64,000 nucleotides of DNA from an uncultured Granulosicoccaceae bacterium (lineage in GTDB: Bacteria > Pseudomonadota > Gammaproteobacteria > Granulosicoccales > Granulosicoccaceae): positions 1 through 64,000 of the forward strand of contig CALIHW010000080.1 of the NCBI GenBank assembly GCA_938020525.1. The letters are read 5' to 3'. Numbering within the stretch: position 1 is the first letter of the stretch; each line of letters opens with the position of its first letter. Positions 48,649-58,744 of the stretch are shown here, in pieces. A model generated the notes under the pieces. It did not search any database. It was given only the letters and a program-made list of their open reading frames with translations, and was not told the origin of the DNA. The position numbers and the translations under genes were made by a program.

Positions 48649-49008
48649 ATGTTGAAGTATTTTCGCAATTTTCTCGTTGCCATCCTTTCCTTAGGTGTTT
48701 TCTCTATTGCCCATTCTGCGCCGATTAATATCAATTCGGCAGATGCAGCTACGCTTGCGCAAACTATTAGCGGCATTGGGCCGTCCAAAGCTCAGGCAAT
48801 AATTGACTACAGGCAAGAGAATGGCCCTTTCGCCTCCCTTGATGATCTAGTCAAAGTACAGGGTATCGGATTTAAAACTCTTGATCGTATTCGTGAGTTT
48901 GTCATCGTAGCGCCAGAAACCCAAAAGACGTCTAAGTCAGCTGCTGTTGGTTCTTCTGCTACTGAATCCTCTGCAAGCAGCAAGCAGCCAGTTTTATTGC
49001 CGAACTAG
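48649..49008 (+). CDS. ComEA-like helix-hairpin-helix protein
   Basis: ININSADAATLAQTISGIGPSKAQAIIDYRQENGPFASLDDLVKVQGIGFKTLDRIR. Confidence 0.92.
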   Translation: MLKYFRNFLVAILSLGVFSIAHSAPININSADAATLAQTISGIGPSKAQAIIDYRQENGPFASLDDLVKVQGIGFKTLDRIREFVIVAPETQKTSKSAAVGSSATESSASSKQPVLLPN

Positions 49009-49253
49009 TCAGCGTTGCTAATTGACCGGCTTTAATGGTGGCTGTTTGCCGGTTATTTCAGGAGGTGTTGCCAGACAGGTGACACCTCATTTAAGACGAT
49101 TTTTGTAGAGATACCGCCGCCACTTGCAAACAGCCAGCTGGCAACGAATAAGGGTTACAACCTACTCTTTTACCTTGCTGTCGCGTGACCAACGATCGGT
49201 CAGCCTTTTGCTATTCTCACTGAATAGATTAATAAAAGGCGGAGAAATCCCGA

Positions 49254-49742
49254 ATGTTGGAAGAATTCAAGCAGTTTGTTCTTGGCGGTAACATGGTGGA
49301 TATGGCTGTCGGGATTGTTATCGGCGCTGCGTTTGGAACTATTGTTGGTAGTCTGGTTGAGGATATCCTGCTTCCGCCTATTGGTTTGCTATTGGGTGGT
49401 GTCGACTTTAGTTCGATTTTCACGGTGCTAAAAGAAGGATCGACCGCAGCACCCTATGCATCTTTGGAAGCAGCAAAAACTGCCGGTGCGATCACTATCA
49501 ACTGGGGCAATTTCTTAAATACGCTGATCAGCTTTATTATTATTGCCGCCGCAATTTTCGTTGTTATAAAACTACTAAATAAAGTGCGCAGTGCACAGGA
49601 GGAAACACCGGAAGCTTCGGTAGCTCTGTTGGGTGAGATTCGAGATTTACTCAAACATCAGGCGGGTGGGGCGATCGGTTTGCAAGCCGGCGAACAAGTC
49701 AACAGCCTGACAAATGACCCGACAGACAAACCGCGCGACTAA
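49254..49742 (+). CDS. mscL: Large-conductance mechanosensitive channel
   Basis: EEFKQFVLGGNMVDMAVGIVIGAAFGTIVGSLVEDILLPPIG. Confidence 0.97.
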   Translation: MLEEFKQFVLGGNMVDMAVGIVIGAAFGTIVGSLVEDILLPPIGLLLGGVDFSSIFTVLKEGSTAAPYASLEAAKTAGAITINWGNFLNTLISFIIIAAAIFVVIKLLNKVRSAQEETPEASVALLGEIRDLLKHQAGGAIGLQAGEQVNSLTNDPTDKPRD

Positions 49743-49771
49743 TTTGATCTTCTGTTAAAGCGTTTTTATAA

Positions 49772-51496
49772 ATGAGATTCACCAATACCAGGCTGGGTTT
49801 CTTTCTGTTATCTGCATTTACCGGTTTATTGGTAGGTAGCAGTACAGTTGCGTTAATAGAGTGCATCGGTTTTTTGCAGGATCTCTTGTTTGGTGAAGCC
49901 GCTACTGATGATCCCGATGAAATGCAGTCTCGCTTTTCCGGGTGGTCTGTTCTACTTGCTCCGATAGTCGGTGGTATTGGTATAAGCGTTATGCTGCGGT
50001 TGCTCCCAGGGCAACGCTTTCATGGAATTGCAGATGTAATGGAAGCGAGTGCGCTGCGTGCCGGTAAGATGGATGTGCGCTCAGGAATCACAGCAGCATT
50101 TGCGACAACGTTGTCTCTTGGAACTGGTGCACCACTTGGTCGCGAAGGACCTGCGGTACATATCGGTGCCTCGTTAACTTCCTGGTTGGCTGAACAATTC
50201 AAGCTCGCACGAACACAATCACTGACACTACTTGGTTGTGCAGCAGCTGCAGCAGTGACTGCATCGTTCAATACACCGATAGCGGGAGTTATATTTGCGC
50301 TGGAAGTCGTAGTTGGCTATTACGCGTTGAGTGTATTTGCACCGGTTGTTGTAGCGGCTATGGGAGCGGTTATCGTGCGCCACAGTGTCTACGGTAACCA
50401 ACCAGAATTTAGTTTGCCGGATTATCAAATCGGTTCTCTCTGGGAGCTACCAGCATTTGCACTACTTGGTTTGACTGCGACTATAATTGTGCAGATATTT
50501 ATCTACCTGGTGGCGTTTTGTCGCAGCGGGTTTGAAAAAGTTGCAGTGCCGGTGTGGATCAGGCCAGTATTTGCAGGCGTGTTTATTGGTGCAATGGCTC
50601 TTTATTATCCACTGGCGCTAGGGGTCGGGTATGAAGGTACGGCACTGGCATTAAATGAAAATCTGCCACTGGCATTATTGGCGGGTCTTCTAATAGCTAA
50701 AGTGCTTGGCGGTGCGGTAGCTCTTGGTAGTGGTATGCCAGGTGGTGTATTTAGTCCAGCATTATTTATCGGGGCTATGTTTGGCGGTGTGTTTTGGTAT
50801 GTAGCTCAAACGCTCGTTCCTGCTGAGTTATCCAGCCAGGGTGTCTATTCAGTCGTCGGTATGGCGGCAATTGCATCTGCAATGCTCGGAGCGCCAATCT
50901 CAACACTGCTTATCGTTTTTGAATTAACCATTGACTATGATCTGGTTATTGCGGTGATGCTTGCTGCTGCAATGGCAAGCACTTTTATGCAGTTGATGCC
51001 ACATAGCTCTTTTTTCCGATGGCAACTCGCAAGAAGAGGTATCAATCTCAATACAGGTCGAGATCAAGGTTTGTTAAGAACCAGGACTATAGATGAGTTT
51101 GTTACCCAGAACTTTATTCGAGTCGAGCAGAGCGCTACATTAAGCGCAGTTGAGTCTTCCATGTACGCGCACAGACGTTATATAGCGGTGGTGCTGAACG
51201 GGGAAGATGAGTTTATCGGTAGCTTATCTACTGATGAGCTGGCGGCAGGGGTGATTAATGATCGTGAAGCTACTTGTGATTCTGCAATGAACTCAGTGGA
51301 TCATGCTATTCCCCACAGTACCAGCCTGCTGGCAGCTCTACAGTTTCTAAACGAGTTGGACACAAACTACGCCCCGGTTACAAAAACCGGGGATGATGCG
51401 GAGAAAGTTGTTGGTGTGATATATCGCAGTGATGTGCTGAAGGCACTCTACGAGATGATGCGCGCTGCCAGATCCGAAGAGTATGGAGTTACCTGA
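49772..51496 (+). CDS. ClC-family chloride channel/antiporter with C-terminal CBS domains
   Basis: GTGAPLGREGPAVHIGASL; ALGSGMPGGVFSPALFIGAMFG. Confidence 0.95.
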   Translation: MRFTNTRLGFFLLSAFTGLLVGSSTVALIECIGFLQDLLFGEAATDDPDEMQSRFSGWSVLLAPIVGGIGISVMLRLLPGQRFHGIADVMEASALRAGKMDVRSGITAAFATTLSLGTGAPLGREGPAVHIGASLTSWLAEQFKLARTQSLTLLGCAAAAAVTASFNTPIAGVIFALEVVVGYYALSVFAPVVVAAMGAVIVRHSVYGNQPEFSLPDYQIGSLWELPAFALLGLTATIIVQIFIYLVAFCRSGFEKVAVPVWIRPVFAGVFIGAMALYYPLALGVGYEGTALALNENLPLALLAGLLIAKVLGGAVALGSGMPGGVFSPALFIGAMFGGVFWYVAQTLVPAELSSQGVYSVVGMAAIASAMLGAPISTLLIVFELTIDYDLVIAVMLAAAMASTFMQLMPHSSFFRWQLARRGINLNTGRDQGLLRTRTIDEFVTQNFIRVEQSATLSAVESSMYAHRRYIAVVLNGEDEFIGSLSTDELAAGVINDREATCDSAMNSVDHAIPHSTSLLAALQFLNELDTNYAPVTKTGDDAEKVVGVIYRSDVLKALYEMMRAARSEEYGVT

Positions 51497-51554
51497 AGAC
51501 GGTCACGTGCCAACCTTAACGCCTGCGGTCTTTTCAGTTAATACTCTTGTTTTA

Positions 51555-52853
51555 CTACTCACCGGGTATCTCATGGTATTCGCCGTCAGTGCCAAGGTAT
51601 TTATTGCCTGAATAGAAAGACTCTTTACCACTGTCGAGCAGTACTTTGAGCATGCCATCGACATTATTGCCAGCGCCTGCATATTTTTCAGCGAACTGGG
51701 CTGGGCCGATCGCATCCAGCATTTCAAAAGGTCCCTCAGCCCATGCAAATCCCCAGCGCATCGCGCGATCCACATTGACGATATCCTTTGATATTTCAGG
51801 TACCAGAGAGCTGCTGTAACCAAGTGTTGAGCTCATTAGATCCCAGGCAAACTTGCCTTCAGCGTCGTCACTGAACATCAGCGTTTTGATATTCTGATGC
51901 CTGGCATCAAGGTCTGCAGGTGACATTGGCCTCCATGATTGTGATGAAAGATCGAACACCTCCATCGATTTTTCACCAGAGTCTGATTTTGTGAGTTTAT
52001 AAAAGCCACCGCCGGTTTTGCGGCCAAGTTGTCCGGCTGCAAGCATAGCGTTTTCGGCGTCTGGCATTTTTAGGTAATCACGACCGGCATCATCTTTGGG
52101 TAGATTCTGCTCGAGGTTCTTTGCCACAAAATCCATGACATCCAAACCAATTAAATCTATTAAGCCATAAAGCCCGGTTGGTGGCAGCCCTATCGGTTTA
52201 GACATCAATGCATCGACCGTTTCCATTGAAAGTCCGGAGTATGCTGCCTTGTGCAGACCGGACAACATCCAATTGCAACCGATGCGGTTGCCGATAAAGT
52301 TAACTGTATCTTTCGCGTATACAACACCTTTACCCATTGGACCAGATAGATAGTCTGCAAGCCTTGTAATAGCAGATGGATCTGTTTTGCTCCCCGGAAC
52401 CAGCTCTACCAATTTCATCAGATGAACCGGGTTAAAAAAGTGTGTTACTGCGATATCCTTTTGCATACGCTCTGGCATATCTTTATAGATGTCACGCAGC
52501 GGTATGCCAGAGGTGTTGGTAGTGAGTACAGAACCATCTTTTCTGACTGTTTCAAGTTTGCTAAAAAGATCTCGCTTGATATTTACGTCTTCAACAACGG
52601 CTTCGCAAAGCCAGTCGCAGTTTTCAAGCGACTGTAAATCGGTTTTCAATGAGCCGGGGGTAATGAGCTTCGCCTGATCCTCCGTTATTGCCGGACGTTT
52701 GCCAGACATAAGGCGCTCGATTGCTTTTTGAGCGGTTTCGGTTTCAAGGTCGAGTAGAGTGACGTTGACGCCGGTCGCGGCACATAACCCGGCGATACCC
52801 GCACCCATAGTGCCTGCACCGATGACACCGACATTTTTGATTGCTTCAGACAT
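51555..52853 (-). CDS. 3-hydroxyacyl-CoA dehydrogenase (no enoyl-CoA hydratase domain)
   Basis: VGVIGAGTMGAGIAGLCAATGVNVTLLD; THFFNPVHLMKLVELVPG; KDTVNFIGNRIG. Confidence 0.93.
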   Translation of the reverse strand: MSEAIKNVGVIGAGTMGAGIAGLCAATGVNVTLLDLETETAQKAIERLMSGKRPAITEDQAKLITPGSLKTDLQSLENCDWLCEAVVEDVNIKRDLFSKLETVRKDGSVLTTNTSGIPLRDIYKDMPERMQKDIAVTHFFNPVHLMKLVELVPGSKTDPSAITRLADYLSGPMGKGVVYAKDTVNFIGNRIGCNWMLSGLHKAAYSGLSMETVDALMSKPIGLPPTGLYGLIDLIGLDVMDFVAKNLEQNLPKDDAGRDYLKMPDAENAMLAAGQLGRKTGGGFYKLTKSDSGEKSMEVFDLSSQSWRPMSPADLDARHQNIKTLMFSDDAEGKFAWDLMSSTLGYSSSLVPEISKDIVNVDRAMRWGFAWAEGPFEMLDAIGPAQFAEKYAGAGNNVDGMLKVLLDSGKESFYSGNKYLGTDGEYHEIPGE

Positions 52854-52909
52854 GCTTTATCCTGATTGTGTTTCTGTCGCGCGAGTGTAGGGTAACTGGC
52901 CGTTTTACA

Positions 52910-52979
52910 CCAGTCACCCAGTACGAGTCACCCAGTACAAGTGACCTTGTACCAACTGCCCTGTACCAGTCGCCCAGTG
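52910..52979. repeat. 14-bp x5 degenerate minisatellite upstream of metY-like gene
   Basis: ccagtcacccagta/cgagtcacccagta/caagtgaccttgta/ccaactgccctgta/ccagtcgcccagtg. Confidence 0.9.
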
Positions 52980-53057
52980 CCTTACATCTGATAAACTTTG
53001 GGCAACCTGGTGTTTGATATCAGGGAGTAATGTGCAGCCCATCAACCGGAATTTCTT

Positions 53058-54356
53058 ATGCCGCGCCATATTGGTTTTGATACTTTGATGTTACACGCTG
53101 GTCAGCGCCCCGACCCGACAACTGGCGCTCGTGCCACACCGCTGTATCAGAGTACGTCATTCGTATTTCAGGACAGCGAGCACGCAGCATCGCTGTTTAA
53201 TGTTGGTCGCGCCGGCCATGTCTATTCCAGAATTTCTAATCCAACTGTGGCGGTACTGGAAGAACGAATGGCAGCCCTTGAGGGTGGTGTCGGTGCTGTT
53301 TGTACCGCTAGTGGTATGGCTGCAATTCATCTTGCGATCACTACACTGGCTAATAGTGGCTCGCATATAGTCGCCTCGCGGGCGCTCTATGGTGGTACGC
53401 ATAATCTGCTTGCCTACACCCTGCCGCGGTTTGGCATTGAGACCACATTTGTTGATCCACAGGATCCGCAACAGTGGCAAGACGCTATTCGGGACAACAC
53501 AAAAGTGTTGTTTGGAGAAATTGTTGCCAACCCGGGTTGCGAAGTGCTTGATATAGAGAAAATATCGACGATTGCCCACGATGCAGGTGTGCCGCTGGTA
53601 CTTGATTCAACACTTACACCTCCCTGTTTGATAAAGCCGTTTGACCACGGCGCAGATATCGTCGTCCATTCATTGACTAAGTTTGTTGGTGGTCATGGTG
53701 TTGCTATCGGGGGTTGTGTTATTGATTCCGGCCGATTTGACTGGGCAGGGTCAGGTAAGTTTAAACAGCTCTCCGAACCCTATGAAGGGTTTCACGGGAT
53801 GAACTTCGTTGAAGAGTTTGGCCCAAGCGCTTTTGCTATGCGAGCCCGCAAAGAAGGTTTGCGGGATTTTGGTGCAAGCCTGAGTCCGGCCAATGCGTTT
53901 TATCTTTTGCAAGGCTGCGAAACATTGTCCATGCGAATGGCACGACACATTGAAAACGCACGTGCAGTAGTAGACTTCCTTGCTTCACATGATACTGTCG
54001 CGAGTGTTGCTTATCCGGAGTTACCGGGTCATCCAGATCGTGACCTTGCGGCGAAACTACTTCCCAATGGTACGACTGCAGTGTTTAGCTTTGAAGTCAA
54101 AGGCGGACGAGATGCCGGCAGGCGATTTATTGAAAAGCTTAATCTCTTTTCTCATCTTGCCAATGTGGGGGATGCCAAATCATTGGTGATTCATCCTGCC
54201 TCCACCACTCATAGCCGTATGGATGCAGCTTCACTGAAGGAGGCCGGTATTTCCGAGGGTTTAATCAGGCTTTCTATCGGTCTTGAAGATAAGCGTGACC
54301 TTATTGATGATCTATCTGCAGCACTCAAGGCATCGCAGAGAGGTGTTAAGTCATGA
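53058..54356 (+). CDS. metY: O-acetylhomoserine sulfhydrylase / Cys-Met metabolism PLP enzyme
   Basis: FDTLMLHAGQRPDPTTGARATPLYQSTSFVF; YSRISNPTVAVLEERMAALEGG; VVHSLTKFVGGHG. Confidence 0.88.
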   Translation: MPRHIGFDTLMLHAGQRPDPTTGARATPLYQSTSFVFQDSEHAASLFNVGRAGHVYSRISNPTVAVLEERMAALEGGVGAVCTASGMAAIHLAITTLANSGSHIVASRALYGGTHNLLAYTLPRFGIETTFVDPQDPQQWQDAIRDNTKVLFGEIVANPGCEVLDIEKISTIAHDAGVPLVLDSTLTPPCLIKPFDHGADIVVHSLTKFVGGHGVAIGGCVIDSGRFDWAGSGKFKQLSEPYEGFHGMNFVEEFGPSAFAMRARKEGLRDFGASLSPANAFYLLQGCETLSMRMARHIENARAVVDFLASHDTVASVAYPELPGHPDRDLAAKLLPNGTTAVFSFEVKGGRDAGRRFIEKLNLFSHLANVGDAKSLVIHPASTTHSRMDAASLKEAGISEGLIRLSIGLEDKRDLIDDLSAALKASQRGVKS

Positions 54357-55153
54357 AATTAAAATATGATGGTTGCGAAGTTTATATCTATACCGGCGGA
54401 GAAGACCATAAGCCGCGACAGGAGTCATTGGTTTTTATTCATGGCGCAGGAATGAACCATACAGTCTGGACGCTACTTGCCAGATATTGGGCCAAGGCGG
54501 GTTACAACGTGGCCGCCATTGATTTACCTGGTCATGGCCTTACCAGTGGTGATCCCGCGCAGACTATTGAAGAAAATGCTGCTTTCGTGTGCGGTGTTGT
54601 TGATCAGTTGGGCTTGTCAGATGCGGTAAATATTGCTGGCCATAGTATGGGTTCACTGGTGGCGTTGGAATCTGCAGCGCGTTTAGAGTCAGTTAAATGT
54701 CTGGCAATGCTGGGTACTACTGTACCGATGGTTGTAGGTGCGCCGTTGCTTGATGCTGCGCACAAAAACGATCATGCCTCTGTCGATATGATTTCCTTGT
54801 TTGGTCATAGTTTCGGATCGCAGATCGGAAGCAATCCTGTGGCTGGCATCTCTGCTCAATTATTGGCCGAACGTATTCTTGAAAGCTCAAAAGATGGAGT
54901 ACTGTTTGCAGCACTTAATGCCTGTAATGAATATAAAGCCGGCCTGCAATCTGCGGCCTCTGTCTCGTGCCCCGTTGGTTTGATACTCGGTGAGTTTGAT
55001 CAAATGACTCCAAGAAGAGGTACTGCTGACTTATTAAAAGCCTTTCCCGCTGCTCGCGAGATCTGTATCCCTGATTGCGGCCATATGATGATGTCGGAGA
55101 AACCCGAAGCAACTCATCATGCATTGCGTCAGGTAATAGAAGGTTCGGTGTGA
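54353..55153 (+). CDS. Alpha/beta hydrolase
   Basis: VFIHGAGMNHTVWTLLARYWAKAGYNVAAIDLPGHGLT; AGHSMGSLVALESA; ATGA overlap with upstream gene. Confidence 0.92.
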   Translation: MKLKYDGCEVYIYTGGEDHKPRQESLVFIHGAGMNHTVWTLLARYWAKAGYNVAAIDLPGHGLTSGDPAQTIEENAAFVCGVVDQLGLSDAVNIAGHSMGSLVALESAARLESVKCLAMLGTTVPMVVGAPLLDAAHKNDHASVDMISLFGHSFGSQIGSNPVAGISAQLLAERILESSKDGVLFAALNACNEYKAGLQSAASVSCPVGLILGEFDQMTPRRGTADLLKAFPAAREICIPDCGHMMMSEKPEATHHALRQVIEGSV

Positions 55154-55833
55154 CTATAGAGCGTCTGAATAAAATAAAAGACTGCCTTGAAAGAAGGCAG
55201 CCGGACCTTGCAGTTATAACCGACCATATGCACAAGCCGCATAATGTGTCTGCAGTGATGCGAACTTGTGATGCCACAGGTGTGTTCAATTTTCATGCAG
55301 TGATGCCGGCAGATGAATCTTTCAGGGCACGCAGTGGTATTGCGATGGGGAGCGATCGCTGGCTGGATATTCAGGTTCACAGCGAGATCACCAATGCGAT
55401 GACTGCACTTAAACAGGAAGGCTTCCGGATTGTCGCTGTGCACAAGAGTGACCGGTCCGGTAACTTCAGAGATATCGATTATTGTCAGAAGACGGCGATT
55501 TTATTTGGTGCCGAGCTTTTTGGTGTTAGCGATGTGGCAGCTGATCTGGCGGACAGCCATGTCAGTATTCCGATGCAGGGTATGGTCGAATCCTACAATG
55601 TCTCGGTGGCAGCAGCGATTGTGCTGAGTGAGGCGCAAAGACAAAGAGACCAGGCAGGTTTTTATGCCACTCGCAGGCTTGATCAGGCGACTTACGACAA
55701 AACGCTGTTCAAATGGTACCGGCGCAAAGAAGCACAGTATTGTGACGACAATGGCATCGATTATCCGGAAATTGATCCAGAAACCGGCGAATTGCTTGAT
55801 ATCGAAGCTTTCGCACGGGCGCGTGCAGAGTAA
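55150..55833 (+). CDS. trmH: tRNA (guanosine-2'-O-)-methyltransferase (GTG start, GTGA overlap)
   Basis: RQPDLAVITDHMHKPHNVSAVMRTCDATGVF; SIPMQGMVESYNVSVAAAIVL. Confidence 0.9.
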   Translation: MTIERLNKIKDCLERRQPDLAVITDHMHKPHNVSAVMRTCDATGVFNFHAVMPADESFRARSGIAMGSDRWLDIQVHSEITNAMTALKQEGFRIVAVHKSDRSGNFRDIDYCQKTAILFGAELFGVSDVAADLADSHVSIPMQGMVESYNVSVAAAIVLSEAQRQRDQAGFYATRRLDQATYDKTLFKWYRRKEAQYCDDNGIDYPEIDPETGELLDIEAFARARAE

Positions 55834-55980
55834 GTAACCGTATTGATTTTGTATCAACTTGAAAATTTATTGTTACGATAGTGACAAAGCTGTAAGTTTT
55901 GAGACATAATGCACTTAACTGCCTCGCAATATTAAAATTGTGAGCTACGCAGTGCAAACAACCACTAAGAGATTGTTGAC

Positions 55981-56949
55981 ATGTCACCCAAAATGCACAA
56001 ACTTGCAATATCAATCGCGTTAGCGGTGTTTGCAACCGGTGTTGCAGAATCACAGGATGCCACTCCGGAAAATAATATCAGCTTATATCCGCCAGATGCC
56101 CAGCCGGGTGAGTGTTATGCCAAAGTCCTGGTTCCGGCAAAGTACGACACAATCAGTGAGAAGGTTATAAAGCGAGAAGCCAGTGAAAGCGTCACTGTCA
56201 TTCCAGCGAAGTTTGAGTGGGTTGAAGAGCGTATATTAACCAAGGAAGCATCTGAGACTTTGACCGTTGTGCCAGCGGTGTATCGATGGGTTGAAGAGCG
56301 TGTCATGGTCGAGCCTGCGAGTACCCGTCTGGTACCGGTGCCAGCTGAGTATGAAACTGTTTCTGAACGAGTGCTTGACCGACCAGAGCAAACCGTCTGG
56401 AAGAAGGGTCGCGGTCCGATCGAAAAAATTGATAACACAACGGGTGAGATATTATGCCTGGTGGTGGAGCCTGCGACGTATAAAACCATTAGCCGCACCA
56501 TCGTCAAGTCACCCGCAACTACCCGCTCGGTAGACGCGCCACCAGTATTTAAAACTGTGCGTAAGCAGGTAGTTGATCGACCAGCAGAGGTTCGCAAGTC
56601 AGCCACACCAGCGGAGTTCAGCACCATAAGAGTGCGCAAGATGATAGAGCCTGCAAGTGAGCAGCGTGTCAGTTTGCCAGCTGAATTCCAGACAGTGACC
56701 AAGCGGGTAAAGGTCTCGTCAGAACAGTTAAGCTGGCAACCGATTCTTTGTGAGACTAATGTTAATCAGGACATCATCGCGCGTTTGCAGCAAGCATTAA
56801 AAACTAAAGGCTTTAATCCGGGTGACATTGATGGTGTGTTGGGAAGCGCTACGCTCGGAGCGGTTGAGGCCTATCAAAGAGCATCTAATTTAGCGCGTGG
56901 TGGAGTAACCATGGAGACGCTGGATGCTCTGGAGGTAAAATTGCGTTAG
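55981..56949 (+). CDS. Secreted repeat protein with C-terminal peptidoglycan-binding domain
   Basis: Signal peptide; about 8 repeats of the form VPAxYxTVxERVLxxPAS; C-term IIARLQQALKTKGFNPGDIDGVLGSATLGAVEAYQRA. Confidence 0.85.
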   Translation: MSPKMHKLAISIALAVFATGVAESQDATPENNISLYPPDAQPGECYAKVLVPAKYDTISEKVIKREASESVTVIPAKFEWVEERILTKEASETLTVVPAVYRWVEERVMVEPASTRLVPVPAEYETVSERVLDRPEQTVWKKGRGPIEKIDNTTGEILCLVVEPATYKTISRTIVKSPATTRSVDAPPVFKTVRKQVVDRPAEVRKSATPAEFSTIRVRKMIEPASEQRVSLPAEFQTVTKRVKVSSEQLSWQPILCETNVNQDIIARLQQALKTKGFNPGDIDGVLGSATLGAVEAYQRASNLARGGVTMETLDALEVKLR

Positions 56950-57017
56950 CACTTTTGCCTATATTATTGCCGAGCGAAATAGCCAAAGCTATAGCCGAGC
57001 GAAAGAAATAGAAGTTA

Positions 57018-57045
57018 AAAAGGGGCCTTGATCAAGGCCCCTTTT
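57018..57045. terminator. Bidirectional terminator (perfect 28-bp palindrome)
   Basis: AAAAGGGGCCTTGATCAAGGCCCCTTTT between convergent genes. Confidence 0.95.
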
Positions 57046-57092
57046 ATTTCCAGGCGTTTTTATTTATAGGTTGCTGTTAAAGCAAGTTATTG

Positions 57093-57785
57093 CTAATGGT
57101 AATTCTTTTTGAATGAAGGATCGGAGATCAAGTCATTCAGAACGTCAAAGATAAGATCGCGTATCTCCTCTACCTTCCCCATACCTTTAACGGAAACAAA
57201 CTTGGGCGCTGCATCGCCATGTTTCTCACTCAGGTTCTTGTAGTATTTGATCAAAGGTTCTGTTTGTTTGTGGTACACGCCAAGTCGATGCCTGATGGTT
57301 TCTTCCTTATCGTCATCACGCTGAATCAGTGGTTCTCCGGTCAGATCATCCAACCCGTCTTTTTCCGGTTTGTTGTATTCGATATGGTACGTGCGACCTG
57401 ACTCTGGGTGTACGCGCCTGCCGCTTATACGGGTAACGATCTCATCATCGTTAACGCCGATCTCGATAACTGCATCAATGCGGATGCCACCTTGAATGAG
57501 CGCCTCCGCCTGACCGATAGTGCGCGGAAACCCGTCAAGCAAAAAACCTTTTTCGCAGTCCGGGTGGGTGACGCGGTCTTTGACCAGTCCGATAATCATT
57601 TCGTCCGGTACCAGCTCACCTTTGTCCATCAGAACTTTGGCCTGATGGCCAATTTCAGTTCTCGCCCTTATCGCCGCGCGAAGCATATCCCCGGTAGAGA
57701 TTTTGGGTATCTTGTATTTCTCGGCAATAAAGGCGGACTGAGTCCCCTTTCCGGCACCTGGGCCGCCGAGTAGAATTAAACGCAT
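57093..57785 (-). CDS. adk: Adenylate kinase
   Basis: [55 protein letters not shown]. Confidence 0.97.
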   Translation of the reverse strand: MRLILLGGPGAGKGTQSAFIAEKYKIPKISTGDMLRAAIRARTEIGHQAKVLMDKGELVPDEMIIGLVKDRVTHPDCEKGFLLDGFPRTIGQAEALIQGGIRIDAVIEIGVNDDEIVTRISGRRVHPESGRTYHIEYNKPEKDGLDDLTGEPLIQRDDDKEETIRHRLGVYHKQTEPLIKYYKNLSEKHGDAAPKFVSVKGMGKVEEIRDLIFDVLNDLISDPSFKKNYH

Positions 57786-58039
57786 TGAATTAAATCCGCC
57801 AAAAATAAAATTCTTTCATTGCTGGGTGATCGGTTCGAGCTGCCGCTGATGTCCGGGAATATCTAACCTGGGACTCGCCGCATCTTAATCTGTCCATTCC
57901 TTACTAAAAGGTGTTTCCGTATAAAATTGAAGTCTCGATTTATCCGTTTGTCGTCCGACTCCCCGGACTATTCGCGAAGGATGTTGGGTTCGACACCAGC
58001 TACTGAGATAATTATGCAACAGTTTGCCGAGTTATTGTA

Positions 58040-58666
58040 ATGATTCCCGCACCGACACCAGCTGAGCTGGAAAAATACCGCCAAGATATTGTATTTTCAG
58101 AAACACTTTGGCAGAAGCAGCTTACATTCCATACCACCTGGGGCTTGTTTTCGCCTAAGGAGATTGATGCCGGAAGTCGATTGCTGCTTGAGTTTTTACA
58201 AAAGCAATACTTGCCGCGTGACGAGGAGCAGGCGAAGGAGATTTCCAAATGCCTCGACGTCGGTTGTGGTTACGGCGCTCTGGGTTTGACACTGGCGGCG
58301 AACTACCCGCAAAGCGCTATTACGATGATCGATAAAGACTATGTAGCAATCGAATATTGCCGTAAAAATGCCGGTGTAAATAACTTGAAGAATGCCAATA
58401 TGTTTTTGAGCAACGGGTTGAATCAGGTTGATGAGCACGACTTTGATCTGATTGTCACTAACCTGCCAGCAAAATCAGGTAAAGAGCTGTATACCTTAAT
58501 GTTTTGTGACATCCACTCAAAACTCAAAAGTGGTGGCGCGTGCTACATCGTGACAATTAATGGTTTAAGGCAATTTGTGAAACGACATTTCACCGATATA
58601 TTCGGCAACTACAAAAAGCTTAAACAGGGGTCAGTTTATACGGTCGCGATGGCGACCAAAGAATAG
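58040..58666 (+). CDS. Class I SAM methyltransferase (RsmC/MTS-like)
   Basis: CLDVGCGYGALGLTLAANYPQSAITMIDKDYVAIEYCRKN; DLIVTNLPAKSG. Confidence 0.88.
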   Translation: MIPAPTPAELEKYRQDIVFSETLWQKQLTFHTTWGLFSPKEIDAGSRLLLEFLQKQYLPRDEEQAKEISKCLDVGCGYGALGLTLAANYPQSAITMIDKDYVAIEYCRKNAGVNNLKNANMFLSNGLNQVDEHDFDLIVTNLPAKSGKELYTLMFCDIHSKLKSGGACYIVTINGLRQFVKRHFTDIFGNYKKLKQGSVYTVAMATKE

Positions 58667-58744
58667 CCGCCTCAGCTGGTTTTCGCCCTCAGATGGTACT
58701 CGTTATTGGCGATATTCTTGTTGGCGGATAACTACAGTGAATAA

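Noticed and set aside
56964-57012. Repeated GCCGAGCGAAA words after the repeat-protein gene
   Set aside because: Only two imperfect copies; weaker than the other tandem repeats, so not listed as a feature
57961-58010. gttgggttcgacaccagc, superficially similar to a tRNA T-loop
   Set aside because: No acceptor or anticodon arm could be drawn around it
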